NCBI GenBank assembly: GCA_002633005.1
Contig: NMRA01000143.1
Location: forward strand, 333,187-397,186
Source: Phoronis australis
Lineage: Eukaryota; Phoronida; Phoronidae
Length of the DNA: 64,000 bases
Reading direction: 5' to 3'
Shown: one piece after another, positions 12,101 through 23,048 of the stretch
Layout: each line of letters starts with the position of its first letter
How positions within the stretch are numbered: position 1 is the first letter of the stretch
Position numbers and translations under genes: made by a program
The notes under the pieces: generated by a model
Told to the model about the DNA's origin: nothing
What the model saw: only the letters and a program-made list of their open reading frames with translations
Databases searched by the model: none

Positions 12101-15100
12101 GGTGATGTTGAGGGGCAGGTTAACTTGCCTTTATTCTCATTTTAGCATGAAGTGAAGTATGTACAGCATATACAAAATTAGCAGAGAAAATAACTGAATA
12201 ACACGTTACCATAAGAAATAAAAGCTCACCGATTTGGGACTCAGCATGGCTGACAAGTGAAAATTTATTTCATCATTTAATGGAAGATGTGATGAAACAA
12301 AATGATTTTCCATTTTTAGTACTATACCATAGCTACCATTAGATATTCTGAAAAATGTGACTATTCACAACAATGCTAGAAGGACTTACTTTTTTCCAAA
12401 TTTGGCGAGATTTTAATATATTGTCATCACACATTAATTCACTTGAAAAAATGGAAAAATAATTTGGAGTCTGAAATTGTGACATTGCAGTGCAGGTTAA
12501 TATTAGTCACTTAAAAGGTCCTGATTTTGAGAACCGGTTTTCTCCACTCAATAACTTGCACCAAACAGGTTCTCAAAGTGCATTACCCCTATAAGGGATT
12601 TATGCCACATTACCTACAAAACAGAATGATTTCCATTATCGTGTCCCCGACGGAACGGATTCTTGCAAGAAACATCGGGAATGTGAAAAAACTGACAACT
12701 TCCTGTCTAATCATGACAATAAAACTTAAAAATATCAAATTCCTGTTGATAAATCCAACAGCCCTATTGTGTGATTAACAATTTTGTTTATCTTTTCTGG
12801 GATTAAAGTGATAAATTGTGGAAAACTGTAAGTTTAACCATAAATAAATTTCAAGATAATTCTAATAGTGTCATCAACAATTTAAGCAAATATCACTTGA
12901 CACAATACTGTGCATAACTATGGAATATGAGTTAAATCTAGGTATAAAATTATCTCACTGTTAGTAATTATCACACCTAACCCACCATCAACAAAATTAT
13001 CCAAGGCTAGGTGCTTCACGACATATAACTTCAATGCACCAAAAGGACTAGTGGAACCATAGCCAAGTTTTCTCCTGAGGCCAAAAGAGCTGCTTTGAGT
13101 TACGCAACTTCTGTCTGGATCATTGTGTTGTGCATAATTTAGAAAGCAGTTTACAAGAAGAACCCATTGTGTTGGTTCAAATTAATATGGCTCTTCTCAT
13201 AGTTGGACATTTTTTTCATTCGAAGTTGCTGAAACATATTTCCTTTAGACAAAGGCGACAGTGAAACCGAGAATTTAAAACTTAACACTGGACAGCCATA
13301 AACAAACTGGAAATCTGAGACGCATATCAACTATCTCCCGCTGAGGTATCAGGCTCAAAATATGAAGTGCTGATCGTTGTCCACCATAGTGAGCGTAACT
13401 TGGGCCACTCATCTCAGGAGAAAACTTGCCACTGATTTGGCTGGATTGTTTGCACCAACATACATGTATAGATTCTTACCACCACAACATAAATGCTGAT
13501 TGAGAGGTAGCTCTCTAATGGAGTTTGTTGACAACGAAATGATTTACCACGCCCATTGTTGTGTAGGCTTTCAGTTGGACATCTCAGTCGTTCAGTCTCA
13601 AAAACTGACATCAACAAACTTTAAATCCAGAACATCATCTCTGTAAACACTGAGTTGCAACTCATAGTTTATAACTCTCTAAATTAAAAAAGAGTCCAAA
13701 AAGGGAAGGCTAGCTTATGACCAAGCTCAACTCCCAAGAATACACGAACCCATAACAAACAAATCACAGAATACAAGCGTCCATGACTGACCAATCACAG
13801 AGTACAAGTACCCATGACCATCCAATCACAGAATACAAGTACCCATGACTGACCAATCATAGAATACAAGTGCCCATGACTGACCAATCACAGAATACAA
13901 GTACCCATGACCGTCCAATCACAGAATACAAGTACCCATGACTGACAAGTGACAGAATGCAAGTACCCATGAGTGACCAACTACAGAATACAAGTACCCA
14001 TGACTGACTAATCACAGCACCACATCCTTACCGACTGCATGCCATGTCTTCCTCTTGCCGTACCCAAACAATCCCCTTGTTCTGTCAGACTCCAGGCCAA
14101 CCAGCGGAGTGCATATCCCATCAACCACTTGACCCAGTAGTAGTACATAACCTGGTGACAGTTCATAAGAATATTACACGCAATGGCACCTAAAACTGAG
14201 TCAGCGAAACAGAATCTTTGAAAACCATGGCTTTTAGATGATACCCCCTGTTTTGTGTTTTAACAATTTGAGTTAGCAATCCTACTTACACATGAACTGA
14301 CTGACTGAAGCTCAATGATTGTTATAACAAGAAGATCCACCAACACTAACTTGATATACTCCAGTTAGAAGTTTGTGACTTTGGATTGATCTAGTTTGTG
14401 CTACATGGGATTCTAAATTCAAAGCCCAGTATCTTATTTTTTTAAGATAAGTTGACAAAATCTCCTTCAATGTTTTACAGGAAAAAATACCTCCAATTTT
14501 CAACCGACAGAATGTTTTTTCCATCAGATTTTTCTGTTCATGCCACAACAAGCTGTGAAGCCAGATGAAAATTCGAATAAAAATTCAAACTGCTAATTTT
14601 CAAATGATTTATAAAGGGTTCACTGCATCATATCAGACAGACAGACATCCACTATCAGCAAAAGATTTCACAGATGAACGCTCATAAGACATCGGATCTG
14701 CCTTCTTTTCATCCAAACCCAAATGATCTGGATTAACTGCCTTCTCACCATGAGAAGCTTTCGTTTCAACGACATGATTTGTAGTAAGTCTCTTTTCACT
14801 AACGGTGACGGCGTGTGATAGACCAGAATATTAAGCATTTTGCACAATAATGTTACGCTAATAACTGGCAAGACAGCAGATTGGAAGCCTTAGAGAATGC
14901 TGATTTAAAGCATCTGATCTAACTTCTGATGAGATGTGCTATCTGCCTGCTCATACAGACTCAACATCTGAACACGTTACCATGGTTACCACGGTTACCG
15001 CAGTGTTATCTGGTTTCTTGTTTGGTCTTGCCTCAACAATCAACAAAGGCAGGTGAAATTTCAGAGCAAACCTCTTCAGCCAATTTTCACATGATTTATG

Positions 15101-18100
15101 TTACTTATTTTATGTCTCGTTTCCTACTGTTTTTTGCCATAAAATTGAAGACGCACTATGACCTTTGACAAAATTAATTGTAAAAAACGTCACATGTTGG
15201 TCTCAGTAGTTGGACATAGTCCTTCGAAAATCATCATCAGCCATGCACTTTCTAGTAAGAACACATATGCCAATTTTCATAATGATCCTTTGATTGATTT
15301 GGACAGAGAAGCAGACACCAAAACAAACACTCTAAAAGGCCACTAGGCAGCATCATACAATAGGTCGAATCTATAAGAGAAAGGAAATGTTACCATCTCT
15401 TTAACAGAAACCCAACTGCATTTTTCGTGATCCAAGTTTTGTACCAGATAGCTACCACCAAACAAAGTTTTAAAAAATGGTGACCATTCACAATTACGTT
15501 AGAAGACCTTGAAAAATGAAATTATTTTGGTTTGAAATTGGCAAGATTTTACGGAATGAAAATAATGCCAAAAACAGACTTAAAAATAATAAAAATGGCC
15601 ACAAAGTGGCATTCAATATGTCAAATCTATCCAAAAATGTGAAACTCTTATCAGCTCTTTTAGTAACAACTTATTTGTTGAACTTCATGAAAATATGTCA
15701 AGGTACTCTAAGATACAGAGAAAAACATAAAAACCAAGAGCAACGCGGAGCGTTGAAATGCACCCACGAATGCATCGTAAATGGTGTGCTTTTAGGGTTA
15801 TTTATTTGTATCATAAAAATGGCCACTAGATGGCGCAAAAACATACAATCCATCCAAAAACAGGAACACGCCATATTTCATAAAAATCTGTCAAGGAACT
15901 TCAGAGAAACAAACGAAAACAGAATAAAATGAAATTGCCACTATTGGGCACAGTGTCCGTTGGATCCGCCTGAAAGTCGTCGTCGTCTGTTGTTATCTTC
16001 ATATCAATACACTTACTAAATTAAGTAAAGATCCTGCAGTGGGTTTAAGAGATACAACTATGGGCGCAAAACAAAACTACCACTAGGAGGCATCACAGTA
16101 GTCAGTCACCATCATCAACGGTCGTCTTCACACTGAGAACATATATGCCAATTTCCAAATGATTTGGTTGATACAGGGGTGGACACCAAAAACAAGATTT
16201 GAAAACAGTAAAAATTACCACTAGGAGATGCCACAGTAGTCAGACGCCATCATCAAACGTCCTCTTCACACTGAAGACATATATGCCAATTTTCAAAACC
16301 ACCCCTAGAATGATTTGGTTGATCGAGGGGTGGATGCCAAAAACAACATGGCCACTAGGTAGTGCAAAATACCTCGATTCCATCCGAAAACAGGAAGATA
16401 GCGTCATCACACCAATAGATGCCTATATTTAAAATTTTATGAAAATCTGTTGAGGACCTTTGAAGATACTGAGTTAAATGTAAAAAACTAAAATTGCCAC
16501 TAGGGGGCACAGCAGTAGTCAGATCTGTCTGAAAGTCATCGTCATCCGTAGTCAACATCTGACATATAAACACATCATATATACACTTGCTAAATTAAGT
16601 AAAGATCCTGTGAACGGTTTAAGAGATACAGCCATAAGCGCAACAAAAACAAAACTGCCACTAGGAGGCGCCACAGTAGTCGAAATCGTCGGAAAATCAT
16701 AATCAACCGTCCTCTTTATAGTAAGCACATACATGCCAATTTTCACAATCATCTTTTGAGCCGTTTGGTTCATAGAGGGGTGGACGCAAAAAACAGAACC
16801 GAAAACAGTAAACATGGCCACTAGGTGGCGCAAACTACATTGAATCCATCCAAAAACAAGAGGATAGCGTCACCTCACTAATAGGTGCTTACATATTAAA
16901 TTTCATGAAAATCTATTCTGGACTTTTGAAGATACAAAGGTAAACGCAAAAAAAATAAAATTGCCACTAGGGGGCACACGGGTAGTCGGATCTGTCCAAA
17001 AGTCGTCGTCGTCGTCTGATGTTAACATCATATAAATATACTTACTAAATTTTGTAAAGATCCTGCAAATGGTTTAGGAGATACAGCCATAGGCGCAAAA
17101 AACAAAACTGTCACTAGGAGGCACCACAGTAGTCGAAATTGTTGGATAATCATCGTCAACCGTCCTCTTCATAGTAACCACACACATGCCAACTTCCACA
17201 ATCATACTTTGAAAAGTTTGGTTGATAGAGGGGTGGACGCAAAAAAACAGACTCGAAAACAGTAAAAATGGCCACTAGGTGGCGCAAACTACTTTGAATC
17301 CATCCGAGAACGGGAGGATAGCGTCACCTCACTAATAGGTGCCTACATACAAAATTTCATGAAAATCCGTTCAGGACTTTTTAAGATACAAAGGTAAGCG
17401 TAAAAAACTAAAATTGCCACTAGGGGGTACACCGTAGTCGGATCCGTTCGAAAGTTCTTTCATGTTGTCCTATTCATGAATGGAACACATGTGCCAAATT
17501 TCGTGAACGTATGTCAAAGGGTTTTGGAGATAGAGCAGCGGACGCCGGATGCCTGACGGACGCCTGACGCACGCCGCCCGGACAGACGGACGGAGATGAC
17601 GGCATAATGCATCCACATATAAATATGTGGGCGCATAATAAAATTGCTACTATGGAGAACAGTGGTAGTCAGACCCATCCAAAAGTCATCACCAATCATT
17701 TTCACTTTCATAGAAATAGTTTGCCAAATGTAACTAAATTCCTGAAAGGGGTTCATGAGATACACCTGCAGGCGCAACAATGCCACTAGGGGGCAGCCCA
17801 GTAGTCAGAGCTGTCGGAAAATTGACAGCCGTCTTCTTCCTAGTAGGTACACATATACCAACTTTCATAATCATCCTTAAAGTTGTTTTGCTGATAGAGA
17901 GGCGGATACGAAAAACTAAAAAACAGTAAGAACGTGGTGAGGTGGTGCAACCAACTAAAAACTAGAAGGTGGGGTCATCTCCTTATAGATCCTACTTGCC
18001 AAACTGAAAACTTGTCTTGGAATTCTGAAGAATAGATACAATAGTTATGGAGATACAACAGTGGACGGCAGAATTTGGAGGGACGGGGACGACAACAAAA

Positions 18101-19962
18101 CGTTCAGGGCTCTGCCCACCTCTTACAGTAATTGTCAACATATTTACCACAATTGTCTCACTTTGTACACCAAACATTAAATTAAATTAAATTTGAAAAA
18201 TAATATTTTGATCCTCACTTATTTGCATGAGGCAATATGGTGAAAATTTCTTGCCTCTTCTCGTTTGCACGCAGCCAATTTTGCACTTTGAAAATGTCAA
18301 CGCAATATCCCGTGATTAATTCTAGGAACACACACATTTTTAATCATTCTAACATGGTCTGAACAGTGTATATTCACCACTTAATGTATTAATTTATGCA
18401 CGTTGTTAACATGAGGTGAAAGGGGTAACATGGTTGTGTGTCGTATCAATCAGAGTCATGTGCTCAATAACTGCAACATCAATGATGGGGTAAAATACTC
18501 TTATATTGGAACAGAATAAAGAAACTTATAATCACTCATCTCTGTGCTTAATTGCAGCACGTGGGCAAACCATGGGCCATTTTTTATTCAATTCACACGG
18601 GGACAGTTGGCAATGCTTAATTACTAATCAGTTCACTTCATGCACCCATCAGCTACGAGGTCTGTGTAATTATTTAGTTTATCTGGCACATCACGACTAT
18701 CAGGAAAACATATTTATAAAATTAATTCATTTCGCGTTAATTAAGAAATGAATTACTGGGTTTAGTACAGACTTTTGATATCCATGTACTATACTGCAGT
18801 GTATACTGGGTATAGTACCACCTTTTGATATCCATGTATTATACTGGGGTGTACACTGGGTATAGTACCACCTTTTGATATCCATGTATTATACTGGGGT
18901 GTACACTGGGTATAGTACCACCTTTTGATATCCATGTATTGTACTGGGGTGTATACTGGGTTTAGCAGCACATAGTTGTTTGCTTACACTTGCCCAGAAA
19001 TCATTTCTAATCTCAGTAAGGTACAAGGCGTCACCAATTTCACTGCAATTTTAAACTAAAAATGACTCAAAGCAGATGCATTGGGTTTTTAATCAAGCAA
19101 TGTTTAAAATGTGTGCATTTATTTCACCTGTCTGTTTTACACAATTTAAGCTGCTGGATAACTGCATGCATTTAGTAAACAGGTCAAACATGACACTGCA
19201 TATTAAATGGAAACCTCTCCCTCTCTCTCTCTCTGAGTGTATGTGTCTGTGTGTGTGTGAAATTTTAGGACTCTTTCAACTATTAAAAGAGCAACTTTGA
19301 CAAAAGAGGGAATGACAGAGTTGAATCACATGATAAAGGGGCGAGGTGTCACAGGTGATTATTCAAGTGATCAAAATTTTCACTCATGAAGTTAAAACCT
19401 CATAACTCAGGTGATAAAACGCACTTAGATGTGCCAAGCCAAAATTCAGTGCCGTAATGAACACACAATTAGCAAATAATTTCCCTGTTTTAACAAGGGT
19501 TTAGCTATCAATGTTGAATTTTTACCCAAAGCACTTTGAGGTTAAAAAATTACCAAGCTTACCCAATATTGAATTTTTGATGACTGAGGTGACAACACAA
19601 GACAAAGCCAATGAATATAGTGAGTCACATCACGGTAAAGAATGTTATTATTATTATGAGTTTGATTTAAAGAGCTTAAGTGACTTTATTCAATTTTTGT
19701 TTTCTAGCAGCTAAATAGTGAAGAAATTCAGTGCTAAGGGGTTCACAGTCCAATACTGAAGGAATTTAGTGTCAAAGGGTTCAAAGTCAGTTCAAAGTAG
19801 CAACTACATGTAATTCATACCTGCTATGACGTTGCTGAAGTTGATAACGTTGTGATAGTAGACAAGAAGGTACGTGAACCACATGGACGCGCACAGGTCA
19901 TTAAGCACGTGACCAACGCCAAAGGCGAGGCGACGATAAAATGGCAGTGCATTCTCACTCAT
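177..19962 (-). CDS. MFSD12: MFSD12-like lysosomal/melanosomal MFS transporter, 10 coding exons
   Basis: Coding exons in transcript order: 19962-19821, 14151-14032, 11844-11637, 8092-7984, 6592-6431, 5275-5183, 4723-4631, 3921-3748, 3443-3349, 363-177. All have AG/GT borders and the phases join without a break to give about 460 codons, close to the human protein. Recognisable blocks: [17 protein letters not shown] (residues 17-33), the MFS loop between helices 2 and 3 ([10 protein letters not shown] then SDR and KRK), [19 protein letters not shown] in exon 3, [12 protein letters not shown] in exon 6, [15 protein letters not shown] in exon 8 and [10 protein letters not shown] in exon 9. In vertebrates MFSD12 sits in lysosome and melanosome membranes and is needed for cysteine import and pigment. 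The start is the ATG preceding [10 protein letters not shown]. The last exon could use a donor at 228 (AAAG/gtaggt), but an in-frame stop at 177 and a poly(A) signal just beyond favour termination here. Exon 4 is partly duplicated at 8941-9050 (assembly join). Confidence 0.95.
2111..2533. repeat. 100-bp tandem repeat, about 4.2 copies (MFSD12 intron 9)
   Basis: Units start with GTAAGATGTGTCCAGAT at 2111, 2208, 2308, 2408 and 2508, so the period is 97-100 bp. Copies differ at a few sites (GATGAGTGTCGGTGAG versus GATAAGTGTCAGGGAG alternate). Each unit contains GATGTCACGAT, resembling a CRE half site, and an inverted CCAAT (GATTGGTTGAT). The last copy breaks off after the first 26 bases. Confidence 0.95.
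4110..4218. mobile_element. MITE-like palindrome, GGGCGGCGCA family, diverged copy
   Basis: Starts ATGGGTAACGCAGCACTG and ends with the imperfect inverse GGTGCGTCACCCAT. The centre has GGGGGCTATAGCCCCCC. Same body motifs (GCACAGCACTGAAAAAA, CTATAGCCC) as copies at 31866, 33617 and 34758. Confidence 0.65.
4357..4408. mobile_element. Short hairpin MITE, AGTCTGATATAAC family, internal deletion
   Basis: AATAGTCTGATATAACA at the left and CTTATATCAGATCATTA at the right, inverted to each other, with CCCGTATTTTGACAAC between. Reduced relative of the fuller copies at 5762 and 47218. Confidence 0.7.
5762..5860. mobile_element. Short hairpin MITE, AGTCTGATATAAC family, near full copy
   Basis: About 99 bp, almost fully palindromic. 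Left end AATAGTCTGATATAACATG; right end CACGTTATATCACACTATT. The inner arms GAGAACCAGTTT and AAACTGGTTCTC pair, with TACTCAGTGGAG in the loop. No coding capacity. Confidence 0.85.
6695..6905. repeat. GGGGAGG/CAGGGCA low-complexity array
   Basis: Irregular 10-20 bp purine-rich units (GGGGAGGCAGGGCAG and variants) in MFSD12 intron 4, about 100 bases upstream of the exon 5 acceptor on the transcribed strand, where it reads as a long C/T tract. The proline-rich reading frames here are artefacts of the composition. Confidence 0.9.
7330..7437. repeat. Imperfect C-rich repeat, about 3 units of 35-45 bp
   Basis: Units of the form CAGAGCACA...GAAGCACAAGTCTGAGA...GTGCCCTCCCCC recur at 7331-7345, 7360-7390 and 7390-7437. 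Intronic, no coding meaning seen. Confidence 0.55.
8941..9199 (-). pseudogene. Partial second copy of MFSD12 exon 4 at an assembly gap
   Basis: This 259-base block matches 7987-8246 almost base for base (one substitution, one A-run length change). It contains exon 4 coding sequence up to 9046 plus the intron upstream, but starts at the N at 8940, so the last three exon bases and the splice donor are missing. The 694 bases between the copies (8247-8940) are unique in this window. The arrangement is most simply a contig join between two haplotypes, not a true exon duplication. Confidence 0.85.
10540..10689. mobile_element. 150-bp hairpin element (MITE or foldback)
   Basis: Left arm AATTGATTAAACACATGGCAC followed by a TTTTTGTTATT block and TTTATTCCGTTTCGTTCATA; the right arm is their inverse (TATGAACGAAATGGAATAAA, then AATAACGAAAAGTG, then TGTGTTAAATCAATT). 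The loop is about 25 bases. TTTGCAGAAATGG lies on both sides as a direct repeat (10495 and 10690 areas), possibly an extended target duplication. Confidence 0.7.
11859..12121. repeat. 31-bp minisatellite next to the MFSD12 exon 3 acceptor
   Basis: About 8.5 copies, unit ending GAGGGGCAGGTCAATGTAAA and starting GGGGCGATGTT. It ends 11 bases from the AG of the exon 3 splice acceptor (11845-11846). On the transcribed strand the last units supply the pyrimidine tract in front of exon 3. Confidence 0.95.
12357..12418. repeat. Dispersed repeat family C, copy 1
   Basis: Shares ATTCACAACAATG, CTAGAAG and, after a spacer, CCAAATTTGGCGAGATTTTA with copies at 15478-15556 and 52149-52234. Intronic; the family is not named here. 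Confidence 0.5.
12524..12590. mobile_element. Degraded AGTCTGATATAAC-family hairpin
   Basis: Keeps the inner part only: TTTGAGAACCGGTTTTCTCC, ACTCAATAAC, then AACAGGTTCTCAAAGTGC. The terminal AGTCTGATATAAC ends are missing or mutated. Confidence 0.55.
13731..14017. repeat. 31-bp minisatellite next to the MFSD12 exon 2 donor
   Basis: About nine copies of a 31-base unit (ACCAATCACAGAATACAAG plus TACCCATGACTG), with scattered substitutions. The array stops 14 bases short of exon 2 (14032), so on the transcribed strand intron 2 enters the array almost at once. The sequence is unrelated to the other 31-bp array at 11859-12121. Confidence 0.95.
15150..17860 (+). repeat. Repeat array with CTCF-core-like motifs (MFSD12 intron 1)
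   Basis: Roughly 150-bp subunits, each with a version of GCCACTAGGKGGC. Motif starts: 15338, 15820, 15935, 16078, 16215, 16349, 16494, 16655, 16815, 16961, 17108, 17269, 17414, 17644 (degenerate) and 17780. From 16349 on three subunit types alternate: C (TGGCCACTAGGTGGCGC), A (TTGCCACTAGGGGGCAC) and B (CTGCCACTAGGAGGCGCC), giving a higher-order period of 453-467 bp. Flanking text also repeats (CAGTAGTCGAAATCGTCGG, TTGATAGAGGGGTGGACGC, GCCAATTTTCA). Near 17520-17635 are GGACGCC-type repeats and a small palindrome CCACATATAAATATGTGG. All strong motifs point the same way. The 138-codon open frame at 15516-15932 lies in this repeat and is not taken as a gene. Confidence 0.9.
18753..18967. repeat. 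50-bp tandem repeat, about 4.3 copies
   Basis: CCTTTTGATA recurs at 18821, 18871 and 18921 with a diverged first copy at 18771. Units read TATAGTACCACCTTTTGATA then TCCATGTATTATACTGGGGT. In MFSD12 intron 1, about 850 bases from exon 1. Confidence 0.95.
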
Positions 19963-20020
19963 GACTGTAATGTGTTTCGGCGCACTGTAGAGTCTAGTGC
20001 TTAACAGCCATGACTACACG
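19963..20020 (-). promoter_or_regulatory. MFSD12 5' UTR piece with a 5-codon upstream ORF
   Basis: Upstream of the start ATG, a 3' splice site (TTTTACAG, AG at 20021-20022) suggests this UTR piece is spliced to an unseen non-coding exon further upstream. The piece contains ATG GCT GTT AAG CAC TAG at 20011-19994, a complete short upstream ORF ending 31 bases before the main ATG. Its effect on translation is inferred, not shown. Confidence 0.4.
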
Positions 20021-21681
20021 CTGTAAAATACAGAAAGAGAGTAAAAATGGCATTCATTAACAGTACCTTTTCATGGTTAAAGTCAACACGCCAAAAACTT
20101 CTGGATGTGTCTCCATCCAGTGGGGTACTCCCATAGAAGAACACGAGAAGCTCAGTTTTCCTACAAATGGGGCGACACTTCTGATAAAATTCCTTGAGAA
20201 AAAGTGTCTTTAGCAACATGATTCCCTACAAAACTTTGAGAGTTCCAAACACAAGGTAGCTTTCCAAACTACACAAATTTACAGAATGTCTTTGAATTAG
20301 ATTGATGGAATTAATTACTCTTAGAAAAGGGTGACATTTATGAAACAACTCTACAGAAAAGGATAACTTTTCACGGACGCTCCTTCCAAATGAGTAATTT
20401 ATTCATGCACACTTTCTAAATGAGTGGGCATCCCAATTGTCCAGCTGCACTCCCACTGAAAATATAGTTGAGTACCCCCTGGGACCTAAAACCTGTGTTA
20501 CATAGGGGCAGTAAAAGTTACACCATGGGCATATAAGCTAGCAAATTCCATCTGCTGATTTTTAGGAAATGATATCCTATGAGACCGATTTGATGACAGT
20601 AAAAAGCCCAATTGGAATTTCATTTTAGCCAGCTAAACAGGGCGAAATGCAGATTTAATTATTATGTGATCTATCATTACTGAGGTGGAGTTCTAAATCA
20701 ACTAGTGCTTGACATCACCTGATGTGACCTTGTATTATATTGCGTTATCAATAGATATCCCTCCAGCAAGATTAAGATTGCACATCAATACTAGTAATAC
20801 TAACAGTAGGCTCATCAGTTAACGTGCATGGTGACACCATTGTGGTTGTGAGAACAGAGCTAGAGTTATTGCACAAGTTGATGACAATCATTTTTCACAA
20901 ACAAGTGGACTGCTATCATAAACATGGGTCCCGTTAATTAAACCTAAAACTTTCCAAGCTATTTCTTCTGAAATTTGTCCAATGAAAAATACAGGCCTCA
21001 TCAGATGCTCTTTTCTGAAGTTCAAAGAACAGACTCTACCCGTTAACTGCAAATATTTAAAGTGGCTACAAACCCACATTCCTTCCTAGAAGAAAATTTT
21101 GGATTTAGACCGCTTGCCATAGTAAACTTGTTCTGGGTTTGCAAAGAATTAAACAACACAATGTTATTCTCTTGAGACCTGCATATTTGGCACAGAAAAC
21201 GACATGCCATGACGAGCCTGCAACTCAACCAATTACAAACTTAAAGTTCTTATAAAACCCTGAAATAATGTGGAACTTAATTAAGGAACAGTTTGAGACC
21301 AACTTAATTAAGGAACAGTTCGAGACCAATTTCACAACCATGTTTTTGTGATGGAAGATGGGTTTAAAGCTCCTTTAAGAGAATCATATTTCATAGCTAG
21401 CTGACAATGTCAATTATATGAAAAATTCTCTTAATTTACAATTGTCAAATTTAACAGATATGAAGAAATAGAGCCATATAAGTATAAAAACACCTCCAAA
21501 GCAAAATCATAATTATTATGAGAACAAATGAATTTTTTTTTTTGATTTCAAAGATATGCTTAAAAAACATTCACCACATAAAAATTTACTTGGAATGGCA
21601 AAACTTAACTGAAACGGGCAATAGACATGCTTCTCACCTCTAATTCAATCATCAGTATACTTGGGTAGCAGTCCTTCGTTA

Positions 21682-21886
21682 ACACAAAATTTGTTGAAAA
21701 CACGACTAAACTTTTTGTTTTAAAGCGTGATATCGAGTCGCTCGTAGTGTCACAACAATTATGTCTCTCGGTGTTTTGATTCATAGCTGCGCACCTGAAG
21801 AAAGGAGATTGTTTCGACACTACGAGCGAATCAGTATCAAGCTTTCAAACAAAAAGTTCAGTCGTGTTTTCATCGAAGTTTGTGTC
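21682..21886. mobile_element. Long inverted repeat, arms of about 75 bp
   Basis: The left arm holds GAAAACACGACTAAACTTTT, then TCGCTCGTAGTGTCACAACA. The right arm holds the inverse, TTGTTTCGACACTACGAGCG, then AAAAAGTTCAGTCGTGTTTT. Arms agree at about 85 percent around a loop of about 45 bases and close on TTAACACAAA / TTTGTGTCAA. Best read as a non-autonomous foldback or MITE; a transcribed hairpin is possible. Confidence 0.7.
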
Positions 21887-22943
21887 AATCATATATGTAT
21901 ATATTGTGCATATAACTATGGTAGAACGAAGGCACCTGCACAGGGTGAATGGTGTAGGTATGTGTACTGCAATGCGTATGTTAATAATATTGTTAACACT
22001 TAACAAAAACAAGAACAAATGATTAAAAAAAAGTAAAATCATCAAATTAATCAGTTGACCCTGAGCTTTAAAAAGATTTCACCAACACTTTTACCAGGCA
22101 ATTTTATTTCCATGTTTCCAGCTCATCCTTTCCGATGACTTCTCTTTCCCTGACGACTTCTTCTCTTTCCCTGATTTGACTGTCGTATGCAGTGTACCAG
22201 ATCTTTCAGAAATTTGGTATTTGGATAGATGTCAACAGGCAGTATCTGATTAATGCCACACCTATTTTTTGCTTCGACTTACTGTTCTCAAGTCTTCAAA
22301 ATTTATTGGTCAGACAACTATTCCTTTATTCACCAATTCCTCGTTCACTTTTATTGGTTTGTCACAATCTGGTTACAGGTCAATTTTTTGTCCTATCGAT
22401 ATGAAATCTAAACACAGTGCGTAACTAGTAAAAAACTACAAGGCCTATTGTTAGGAGGCAAAATCAGACACAAGATGGTGCTGTGATGGTCTGTGAAACA
22501 AAGTGTTTGCTGAGCTCTAGCTTCGCAATCGTTGAATGAAATCTCCTGAAATTTGGTATGTAGATAGGCAACTAAGTCAAGACCTCTGTGTCGCCAGTTT
22601 CTTCAGTTGATACAATGCACCATTCTCAATTCGAAATTTCAAAAGTATCCCGTTTCTGCTTCATTTTCGTTAAAATCAGAACAAAATTTATAAAAAGCTG
22701 AAGTAGCACATGTATTCTCAAATGCTGTCTTTTCAACACATCATTTGTTTGAAAATAAGCAAAAATTAAACATAATAATAAAATTCTTGTAATTCTAGCA
22801 GGGCTACCGTTGACTGAAAACGCTGAGCATATTTCTATACTCCTGGATACTATGGAATATAGTCTTGACATAAGTTACAGTAAAAATTTTTCAGTTTGTG
22901 ATACACATGGCGGACAGGTGTAATTTCATTTTGAATTAGCCCT

Positions 22944-23048
22944 GCAACATTTGGTAAAAATTTGAGCATTTGCAATAATTAGCCTCTGAAAAATAGAAAA
23001 ATGGCAACTTTAGAAATATTATTTTTGTCCCAAAATGAAGAATTTTTA
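22944..23048. repeat. Dispersed repeat family D, copy 1
   Basis: Shares TTTGGTAAAA, TTTTGAGCATTTG, AAAATGGCAA-type and CCCAAA-TGAAGA blocks in the same order with 59383-59482 in FBXW2 intron 2. Diverged, about 100 bases. Confidence 0.55.

Noticed and set aside
15516-15932. 138-codon plus-strand open frame
   Set aside because: Lysine/asparagine-rich, lies in the CTCF-like repeat array, overlaps its motifs, and matches no protein family I know.
15150-17860. CRISPR-like array (regularly spaced repeats)
   Set aside because: Spacers are themselves repeated, units are about 150 bp, and the context is an animal intron.
18789-18971. 60-codon minus-strand frame
   Set aside because: Translation of the 50-bp tandem repeat.
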